Assembly (NCBI GenBank): GCA_021029095.1
Contig: JAJOHG010000001.1
Coordinates: 310,001 to 374,000, forward strand
Source: Phellopilus nigrolimitatus
Lineage: Eukaryota > Basidiomycota > Agaricomycetes > Hymenochaetales > Hymenochaetaceae
Direction of reading: 5' to 3'
Length of the DNA stretch: 64,000 nucleotides
The position numbers and the translations under genes are program-made. Shown here piece after piece: positions 55,233 through 64,000 of this stretch. The notes beneath the pieces are model-generated. The model did no database searches. It saw nothing but the letters and a program-made list of their open reading frames with translations, and was not told the origin of the DNA. Positions within the stretch are counted from its first letter, which is position 1. Every line of letters starts with the position of its first letter.

Positions 55233-56002
55233 ATATTATCATTTCCCATGACTATCTGGATCTCAAATGAATTCCTCTTACAGTATGAGTACCTTGAGGT
55301 CCCCCTTGAATTTGCATTGACCGTGGTAGTCATCATGTGCCAAACGCTGCTCGTCAATATTAGAAAGGAAGCTTCAAAGCAGTCCTTCCGCGTTACGTCG
55401 ACTGGGGAATATTTGACCACCTTTTCAGGCTCTCTGAGTGCGGGGCAGATGCTATTGACAATTGCTGACAAGACGTCGACTACGGAGTTAGGCTTATGAA
55501 TTCTGGTTCAACCATTTCTTACAAGTGTACATTATTATTACATGGAAGCTATTTTGAATGTCTACAGGCTCGGACTCGTACTTGGAACAGAAACTTCGAT
55601 AATACTGACATTTCCAATTGGCGATGATAAGTATCTTGGTGCGCATTTCTTTTTTAACATTTTTTTTACTGTCGAATGTATGTCTCCTGACCTCCCACTA
55701 CAATGCAATCTACTACGTTGGCTTCTGGACGAGCTCTAAAAAACGCGAGACCAGCTATTGGGGAAACAACCTGCAATTACGAAAATCTTGAAAGACACAT
55801 GGAGATTCGAGGTGTTGGAAAGTCTGACAAACTACACAAACTATATTGCCTTCTCAGCTTTACCACCGATATATGTACATATGCGTCTACTTTACGATAA
55901 CGGAAATCAGGAATCCTGGAATTAAGAACGTCGCGGACCTGTAGGTTCCGGGCCAGCCGCCGTACACAGCGGCTGCCCGGCCACCAATCCAGTGTATTCG
56001 CT
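55233..56002. other. intergenic, possible membrane-protein scraps
   Basis: A plus-strand frame at 55248-55499 contains LEFALTVVVIMCQTLLVNIR, which resembles the last helix of DUF6533-type proteins, but it has no partner exons. The other frames are unremarkable. Confidence 0.35.
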
Positions 56003-59000
56003 TCATTGCGTTGAATCAAAGACGGGGAACTCGCTGATCCTGAGCTTCGTAGCCTTGAAACAAAGTGTCAAATAAATCATCTTATTAGCAGTTTGGAACT
56101 CACCCCGAGAGGCCAGAGCGTGATCTGCTTAGCATCACCCGTGCACTTCACATTCTCGGGCTGCACAGCCGCAAACGTGTCGCCTGCCTCAGCCCACGCG
56201 ATCGGGCACGCCGTCGCGGTGATCGTATACGGCGGCAGTCCGTAGTCGAAGATCGGCGACGGCAGCGTGCCGTTTTCGGGGGTGGTGCCGGGGTTGAATT
56301 TGAGGGTGGACGGGTCGATCGCGTACTGCCACGCCTCGGTCGCCTCGAACTGCACGTCGATCGCGCGGGGCTCGTCTGCGTTCTGCTTGAGGACCGTCTG
56401 GTTACGCGAGATATCGAATGCGTAGTTGAGCGGGCCGCGGTGCACGGCGACGGAGTTGTTCGGGCGCGATTCTGAGAGGCAAAAATATCAATTAGCAAGC
56501 ACGAAAGGCGCAGTTGGACAAGAGGGCTTACCGATAGTGATCTCCGCAGGAAGAGAAAGAGTGAAGGTCGAGTTTCCTGCAGGTAAATTTATCGCGTACA
56601 GTCCGGTCGCGTCCGTTTGGACATTCTCCTCCGAGCCCCCGTTGAGCGCGAGAGTCGCACCCGACACCCAGCTCGGGATGCGCACGTAGTAAGTGAACGC
56701 CTTGTCTGCGGACACGGTTGTTGTGAGCGTGTCGCTGAACGGGTAAAGGGTGTCGACGCTCGCGGAGACCGCATTCCCGCCGGCCAGCACCATCTTCGCA
56801 GTCAACGGACCGAGGTAGACCTGCACGAGCGAGCTCTTGTCCACTGTGGTGACAAACGAGTTGGTGATGAACTTCGGGAAGCCCTGCCCGTGATTCACGG
56901 TGCAGCATCTACAATGAATTATGTATAAAGCTTTTGCTGTTTAATCCATACGTCAGAGTAAGCTCACGGATAGTTTGGCTCCAGGCCGAAGACATTCGAG
57001 TATGGCCCGTCAGTCGCGAAAGGGTTCCTAATGATCTGATTCAGTTTGAAAAATGAGGGGGTATATGAGCATGGGCACTTACGGAGTCATGTTCTGCGCG
57101 GCGATCTGGTTCTGCTGCTGCAGATATTGGCGGGACCACATGTCTTATGGATCAAGAGTCAATCAGCTCCATTGTGGCCGCAAGACTGAAAGAGCTGTAT
57201 GTACCTCCTGTTAACGTCGCAGGCAGCGCATTGTAGGTGATTCTCTCGACCTGGAGGTAAGTGGTTAGTTTAGTCAATGAAACCGTAGGCAAAGAGAAGC
57301 AAGCTCACGCGATCGGCGTATTTGCTTTCGCCACTGACTTGATACAGATACGAGCCTCTGGAACGAACACAACAGTACTTGGTCTCCGTGTCCCAACATA
57401 TGCAGATACGCAAACTCACGAGTACATCGTTTCCTAAATCATTCAGCTATTTAGCGCCTTCTCTTGGTGTAAAATTAGAATTTCGAATACGCACGACAAC
57501 CAGACAAAGTTCGGTCCCCCGAGTGGCGCCCAGTCCAGCCAAGTACTCATCCGCGGCGTAGATCCCCGACGGCCGACCATGAAACTGGAACAGAAGGTCC
57601 CAGCCCTCGCTCGCTCGGTCTAGATCTGTCATGGCAAACCGCATGTCAACATCAGTCCTCAAATCTTCAGTGATTAACACGGAAGGATCTCACCAGACTG
57701 GTTGTGCGTGAAGCGGTATGTCGAAGGCAGGGCTTTGAGCCCCTCGGCCATGTTGACGCCGTGCCACGTCTGCCCGCGCCGAGGTTAAGACAAAGGGAGA
57801 AGGAGAGAAGACATGAGTTGCGTACCAGGACGTTGAACGGGTTCTGGAGGTTCTCGACGGCCGTAGTGGGGAAGTACTGTGGCGCAGAGACCTTGAGTTG
57901 ACTGAGATACGGTATACAGAACGGCAGAACGCACTTCTTCCTTGAAGACATCTTGACGGACGGAAGAGTTGTTTATTAGTCAGACTCGACGCAATGATAA
58001 GAGTGAGGCGCGCCTTCCCACGGATCGCCCGTAGCCTTGAGTAGTTCCATCGTCTCAATCAGCAGATCTTCGTTCCCGTTCGGGTAGAAGTCGTATAACC
58101 TGCAAATACGAATGAGCACCTGTTCCATTTCTCGCGAGAAACAGAGCAGCAGACGCACCATTGCAGCGAGATGACGAAGTCCTCCCAGCGCGTCGCCGTC
58201 CATTCCTCGACGCCCTCGCCGTTGTTCTTCAGCATCGTGTTCGCGAGCGTGACGAACTTGTACAACGCCGGCACGACCGTGTCTGCCAGAGATGTGTTGT
58301 ACTCCATCATCTGCGTCGCGCCGAAGAGATACGGATACCTGCGCACCCGAGTCAGAAAAAAGTCATATCTTAGAAGAGCGCGCAGAAACAACTCGGACGC
58401 ACCGCGCCCAGAGATAGCGAGGTTTGCTCTTATCGAACACCTCGGGCCCGAGCCAGCCCGTGTCGTCCTGGTTCGCGAGCACGAAGTCGAGGAAGTACTG
58501 TGTCTGCGCCTGGATCTCGGCGGAGTCGACCAGCACTGCGTTCGGGACCATCGCATTCTGTTTGCTACAGGCGTCAGAAAGGAGCATGGATGACTGAAGA
58601 GGGCACACGCACAAACCAGTAACTCCCAGCTGGGTCAACGTGGGTCAGAGAGAGGCGTAGGAAGAGTGACTGAGAAAGCACCTTCTTCAAGATTCGAATA
58701 GAACGAGTCTCCGCCTAACCAGTCCGTCTGAGCGACACTAAGAAAGCCATCAGCGACGCATAGGACCTGATTGCGGAAGTAAGCTCACTAGTCGTAGAAA
58801 TCGTGCTCGTGCCCATAAAGCCCATTTGTTTGCACCATGAGCTGCAGAGAAGACACAGCTGATAAGCGCAAGTCTTTGAACTTCGAGCAGTCACAGGTAC
58901 TTGGTCATGCAGCCATCCGGATGGCTTGATCGCACCCAGAGGCAAATTGAGGTATTTCTTCGCCGCGACTAGGAGATGCTTTCAGCACAACTCAGGATTT

Positions 59001-59105
59001 GATGTGAATCGGTTTTGGCTTACGACCAGACTGGGACGCAACCCCATTGACGACGCCAAGCAAGATAAATCCGAGGGCATAGGACACAGATCTCAAGTAC
59101 TTCAT
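56003..59105 (-). CDS. secreted GH127/DUF1680 glycoside hydrolase
   Basis: Family of beta-L-arabinofuranosidases (GH127 and relatives) acting on arabinose-containing plant glycans. ATG at 59105 starts a signal peptide (MKYLRSVSYALGFILLGVVN..VAS). Blocks in order: YLNLPLGAIKPSGWLHDQ, LQLMVQTNGLYGHEHDFYD, AQTDWLGGDSFYSNLEE, ANQDDTGWLGPEVFD, YPYLFGATQMMEY, VNMAEGLKALPSTYR, then GTELCLVVEMMYS carrying the E-x-C half of the zinc/Cys site and CCTVNHGQGFPKF carrying the Cys pair that includes the family's nucleophile. A C-terminal beta-sandwich follows (LVQVYLGPLTAKMVL.., IPSWVSGATLALNGG), ending ATKLRISEFPVFDSTQ. More than a dozen short introns. A TATA box lies about 37 bp upstream of the ATG. Confidence 0.87.
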
Positions 59106-59141
59106 AGTGACTGAGGCAAAAACAACATCGTCCTTGCGGAC

Positions 59142-59147
59142 TTTATA
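59142..59147 (-). promoter_or_regulatory. TATA box of the GH127 gene
   Basis: TATAAA on the minus strand in the context GCGGTATAAAGTCC, 37-42 bp upstream of the start codon. This implies a short leader and strong, regulated transcription, as for many secreted hydrolases. Confidence 0.5.
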
Positions 59148-60437
59148 CCGCTACCCGTCGGGCCGGCATGGACATGCTATACCAGCCCGCAGATTTCGAC
59201 CTATGCGTAGCAGCAGAAACTTGATCACGTTGCCGACAGCCATATGCACAGATAATTTCTCCGCCCGAGATGTCGAAAGAGGAATAGGGGTTACGATTGA
59301 GAGAAGAGGTGCGTGCCTTCGTCTTCGAGCTTCAAGGCTCCGAGTTTCTGCAGTCCCGGGATCGGTACGGCGGTTATCTCAGAAGTGCGCCGGAACGCCT
59401 GAATTGCTGCTTTTCGCTTCGGCAGGTACGACGTCATGTGCCAAATTGTCCGTATATTCGCATCAGAGAAGTACGACATACACATACCGAGCGATACACT
59501 ACACTCGCGATGAAGAACCAGGGGCCAGGTGTAAAACGCCTATGACGAAGCCAAGTCCAGGATTGCAGGCACGACACGGTTGCGAAGCCACGATAACACT
59601 GCGAGAAGAGAAGAGAAGGACGTGAGCATGCGTGACAAAAACGCGAGGAAGCCAGAATTTGGGCAATGGTCAGATTTTCAAGGTCTCGACACAAGTATTA
59701 AGACAGGGATAACTGAAAAATATATAGAAAATCTCTTCATGTAAAAGCCCGAGCCGCTGCCGTTCGACGACGCCGACTCGCACCCGAGTTCGCGGAAGTA
59801 AAAGCATAACTCACAGCTTCGTGTCAACCAGGTAGAGTGAGAATTCAAACGTCCCAGACCAGTACTCAGATGCGCCTGGAAAGCAGGTGTTGCTTGAAAT
59901 GTTGTCTGGAAATCATCGACACAATCGAAAAGTTTGACGACGATCGCGAAAAAATGGTTTGGTGAGGTACACGTTAGGGCCGGTTTTCTTCGTTTAGGGC
60001 CGGCAGTTTACTTCACGCCGTCTCCAAACTACAGTTTTGCTCTCGCAAGGCCACTGCATATAGCTGGCCTTGAGTTTCCTATGTCACATAAAAACCATGA
60101 TTGTATATGTGGGGTGCCCACATATTAGGGTGGCAGCGAAGCAAGTGTGACTAAGGCTTATTCTGAGCTCTTTCCTTTTTGCTTTTTATAACCATTGATT
60201 TACTTTTCAGTGTGATGTAATTAGAACTAATTGTTTAATTGTCCACTAGTAATTTCGGCTTTTGTATGCTTCAATGTGCAAAAGATGGCCAAGTTCTCAC
60301 GTATTACGTAAGGAGTCCACAGTCCCAGGTCACGTGATGCATCTCAGGGAGGTCGTTAGTCTGATTTTTTTTTCTCACTGAACCTCATTTAATTTTGTAG
60401 GCAAAGTGCAATAATCATTTGCTAAGATCAGGATTTA

Positions 60438-60625
60438 AGTGTGAGGGAGGAGGAAAGGAAGAGGAAAGAGAAAGCAAGCATACATGCAAAGGCTCGCAGC
60501 ATCATAGTCAGTTCTCACGGGGGGGGGCCACACAGCCACCCCGCGCGTGGTCACATGATCTGTTTTTTGGGAGCCCCTATCCGTGTAAATGGAGCTTCGC
60601 TCCAATAACAAGCAACCAAGAGTAT
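60438..60625 (+). repeat. dispersed structured repeat R2, copy 2
   Basis: Same order of parts as at 24838-25010: a purine-rich GAGGGAGGAGGAAAGG tract, a CATGC word, a G-run with C/A-rich partner, and the ending GTGTAAATGGAGC-TTC-GCTCCA-ATAACAAG (60583-60612). The final hairpin differs from copy 1 by a paired change. Same orientation as copy 1. Confidence 0.6.
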
Positions 60626-61452
60626 CCATAACAGAAAAGCCGCCTGAGCCAGAGGAAGACCATTGTTCTGACGAGTTGTGGGCTGCGAGAATCCGCCTAA
60701 AAGCTGCGTGTACGACCCGCTCAGTCAGGGCCTCCATGTATCACCGGTACTTCGACTAGCTCGAGGCAACCAGGTTTCGTGAGTTGGCGAAATCTGTTTT
60801 TACCTAATTCCATTCCTCACCCATTTTCCTAGAGTGTCGTTACATTTTCACCGACGTCAAACGAAAGTCAAACTTATATTTCATACATGTATACAAACTA
60901 CACCCTATCTACCTACGTAGATTTAAACTGACTATGTTCAGCACATGTATACGTATACGTAGTTCCTGGCCGGGGTCTACGCTCTTCACAACGAGCTGTT
61001 GCGCTCGAACACTGTTAATTATCAAAGTGTTTTGAGCAAGCGCAGATACGTTATTCGGCTATTTGATATGTATCATAGGAAAAAGATTCTTTCATACTAA
61101 GTCTGCTTGGAACTTGCAAGTCGTCGGAATGTGGCTTCGGCGAAGACGTCTTTTAGCTTAGAGGAATGGTCAATGGGCAAAACCTGCTCTGCACTTAGTT
61201 TCTGAACTTTGGTCGCGCAGGCAACAAATAAATAAATAACTTAATAGAGTATGCGGCTTATGAAGATTTGGAGTGAGGTGCGAGCAAGCTTTGAAAATTA
61301 CTACGCATACGGCATGAGTGTGGCATAACAAACTCTGACTGAATATGCCGGAAGTGCCGACAGCATCAAGTGTTCTTCTCTCCTTGGACTTCGAATGCTC
61401 GAAGCTTTACAGCATCCTTGAGGCACAAGCCCTGCGCCCACCACTGTGAACT

Positions 61453-64000
61453 ATGGCCAAGTCCTCCCTAGGACCGGGTTTTGATGTCTCCGAAATCGCC
61501 AGTATGCTTTCAAGCATGGGCATCCCTCGCGACTTTATCGAGGGCGCGATTCACAATCCAGAACAGATGATGCAGATGATGCAGGGCATACGCCGCGGAA
61601 ATCTCCAGGGTAGTGGTGATACCTTGACGATTGGTCGACCCAACCAGGCTGTGTTGTCTCGGGAAGACAGGTTTTTGGAACAGGTGAAGCTCTTCAAAGC
61701 CAATAGCGCACGCGAGCTTCGCCTACCTCCAATCAAAATTACACCTCTCCCGCGCTGGCGTGTATTGGAAGAGTTCACTCAATTCAGACCTGGCGGCGCA
61801 TACGACATTGCTGCAGAATTTCAGAAGACCCATATCAGGCAGACATACATCGGGATGAGTCAAACATTCTCACAGAAAGAGCTCGATGACCTTGAGAGAA
61901 GTAAGTTACAGGGAATTTTCGACTTTCAATCTTAATATGACAATGACCTTATTTAGTAACGCTGTCAGAGATGTTAATCCGAAAGACGCACAATGTGCGT
62001 ATGCACTTGTTTCTATATTAATACTAACCAAAGGACATATCTAGGGATCTTACTTTCTGTGTAGAGTCATTAGCAAATCCAGTATGATTCTGGTCTTCTG
62101 AGCTATACATATTCAACTGAAATTGCCGCATTTTATTCACAGTGCGATTAGTCGCTGTCAGCGTTGCCGTTGAGGATCCGTGTGGTGACGTCACAAAGGT
62201 AGCCATCTACAACTATCCGTGCACTTTTGATGCATCGGTGGAGGAAACGGACAGACTGTTTCCAATAGGCAGCATACTAGCAATACGCGAGCCAACCTAC
62301 AAATTCGCAGTCAACGGAGACCATCCCATGGTTCGAATCGACTCGCCTTCAGATATCATATTCATTGATTCCGATTCTGAGCTCCTGCGAGGTGTTCACT
62401 GGACTACTGGCTCTATATTTGGTGACGCGCCTAAACACCCACTGACATCGGAAGGTTGGCGAACTCGGGGCGTGGAGGACTTCAAAGCGAAGAGGTGGCT
62501 CTCCGCAGCCATCTGTTTCACAGAGGGTCTGAAGCTTGATCCCAGCCATCATGTCTTACGTCTTAACCGGGCAGAGGCTTGCCTTCGACTCGGGTGGTTT
62601 AACTCTGCGCTCGGTGATGCCGATGAAGTTTTGAAAGCTGGTGTTGTGGATGAAAATCTCAGCAGAAAAGCGGTGTTTCGGGCTGCGAAGGCTAGCTACA
62701 TGATCGGAAAATATGCTCGTGCAATGGAGTTAGCTGCATTACGACCCAATGACAATGAATGCCACCAATGGGCTTCTAAAGCACAGCAGCGCATGCACGA
62801 GAGTTCTACTGGGGAGTATGACTGGTGCTTGCTTTTCAGAGAATCGCAAAGACCCGCTGCACGTCCAGACGTGGCAGACTACACCGGACCGGTTGAGGTG
62901 AAGAAGCGAAGTGGTTTGAAAGGCGTCCGAGGTGTTTTTGTCACCCGAGATGTCAAAATCGGCGAGCTCTTGGTGAGCAAAACTCCTCAAAGGTGCCTAA
63001 CACACCGCCTTATATTGCTATTGTGGCTTGTAGATGGTATCAAAGCCTATTGCTTCCGATTACCCCGAAGACAATCCCAATAACGGCAAAGAAATGTTCT
63101 TGTCGTTCAATTTTCTTACAGATAAAATTTGCGAACGCTCTCGATTTGTAATCATCACTCGTATTGTTCAGAAGATATGGGACGACTCGAATCTTGCATC
63201 GACATTGCGATCAATGTTTGCTGGGCCAAATTGTGCAACGCCACTCCCTTATCCTGCTTTGCCCGCAGATGTGCCCAAGCGTTTTCATCCGCAAAAGCCA
63301 GTGTGCAACATTGACATTACACGAGTCGAAGGTGTAGCTTCCTTCAATTCATTTACGCTCCAGCCTCTCGAATTTGTGGCTGGGACAAAGACAATCAATG
63401 CTAAGAAAGATACAGGGTCAGGCTTGTACGAGCTTCCATCTTTGTGCAATCATTCATGTTTGGCGACTACCCATAGAAGCTTTTACGGGGATGTCATGGT
63501 GATACGCGCGAGTCAAAATCTTAGGAAGGATGACGAAGTTACCGTGGAATATTTCCCAGGCTGTTCGTCCTTGGAAGACAGGGATAAGCGTACTCATTGG
63601 AAATTTATCTGTGACTGCGCCCTCTGTGCGGCAGATCGCGCTGACGATTGCAGCGTTCGGTCGAGTCTTGTTAGTGACTGGTCTCCGAGCACCACGGTCC
63701 CGGAGGCTGAGAAAATTCTGATGCGGGTGAAGGAAACATATGGTGATCATGCTGAGCGCCGCCGATGTGGGACTAAGCCAGATCTTTTTATAGCGTACCG
63801 CATCCTTGCTGATGCTTACAAAAGGCAAGCACACCAAAATCTCCGCTATTGCAAGCTTGCGATCGAGGCGAGGATGAACTCTCTAGAATCTATTGGAATG
63901 GTGATCACAGATCGTAGTATTTTGGGGCGGATAAAACAAAAGAACTCGCTACCCGTTGACATTACTCGAGGTCCCACTCACTACATATATCTATGCACAA
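61453..64000 (+). CDS. TPR and SET domain protein (SMYD-like), 3' end missing
   Basis: A putative lysine methyltransferase of the fungal TPR-SET type. Start MAKSSLGPGFDVSEIASMLS at 61453; the N-terminal part includes NPEQMMQMMQGIRRG and a KITPLPRWRVLEEFTQFRPG stretch. After two introns, VAVSVAVEDPCGDVTKVAIY, then the TPR block WRTRGVEDFKAKRWLSAAIC, FTEGLKLDPSHHVLRLNRAE and ACLRLGWFNSALGDADEVL. The SET domain begins GLKGVRGVFVTRDVKIGELL and includes YELPSLCNHSCLATTHRSFY, LRKDDEVTVEYFPG, and a post-SET Cys cluster WKFICDCALCAADR. NHSC and the VEYFPG tyrosine are the expected AdoMet/catalytic signatures. The frame is still open at the window edge. Confidence 0.85.

Larger units (their letters stand above)
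59106..61452. other. 2.3-kb intergenic with repeat R2 copy 2
   Basis: No intact gene. The open frames at 59107-59694 lack family signatures. Besides the repeat at 60438-60625, the region is AT-rich with several short T-tracts. It separates two divergent genes. Confidence 0.45.

Overview
The window is nuclear DNA of a filamentous basidiomycete, most likely an Agaricomycete. Genes are packed on both strands and split by many introns of about 50-60 nt with GT..AG (sometimes GC..AG) ends. The window carries Agaricomycete hallmarks: a FunK1-type fungal kinase, a DUF6533-type membrane protein, and paired HD1/HD2 homeodomain genes next to a mitochondrial intermediate peptidase gene. All assignments come from reading the translations; no database search was run, and exon joins are hand-made.

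Left part (1-16.5 kb): a partial SMP-30/regucalcin gene; a mitochondrial acyl carrier protein gene divergent from a mitochondrial ribosomal protein L17 gene; a zinc alcohol dehydrogenase; a small conserved-looking unknown protein; a 1.7-kb gap with nested inverted repeats; a secreted AIM6/PLC-like phosphodiesterase; a 2.1-kb gap with a degenerate ACCGAA-type repeat; a leucine-rich-repeat protein; and the Golgi tether subunit COG1.

Middle part (16.5-35 kb): an accessory-looking zone with two different protein kinases (one FunK1 type), a small cysteine-containing gene, hairpins and two dispersed repeat families. Then come a large protein with a degenerate JmjC-like C-terminus, a TMEM115-like Golgi membrane protein divergent from a FAM32A-like protein, and a WHIM-type chromatin protein.

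Core (35-48 kb): the homeodomain (A/HD) mating-type locus. MIP (+) is followed tail to tail by HD1 copy b (-), then HD2 copy b (-), HD1 copy a (-) and HD2 copy a (+). The a pair is divergent across only 71 bp. The b pair has lost that arrangement, its HD1 lacks the invariant homeodomain Asn, and its HD2 has WFQNHR in place of WFQNRR. HD1 and HD2 proteins from different alleles heterodimerise to drive dikaryon development in this group.

Right part (48-64 kb): a D-lactate dehydrogenase-type flavoenzyme, a DUF6533 membrane protein with two GC-AG introns, a frameshifted and truncated siroheme synthase (Met8-like) pseudogene, a secreted GH127/DUF1680 glycosidase, a second copy of a structured dispersed repeat, and a TPR-SET protein running off the end.
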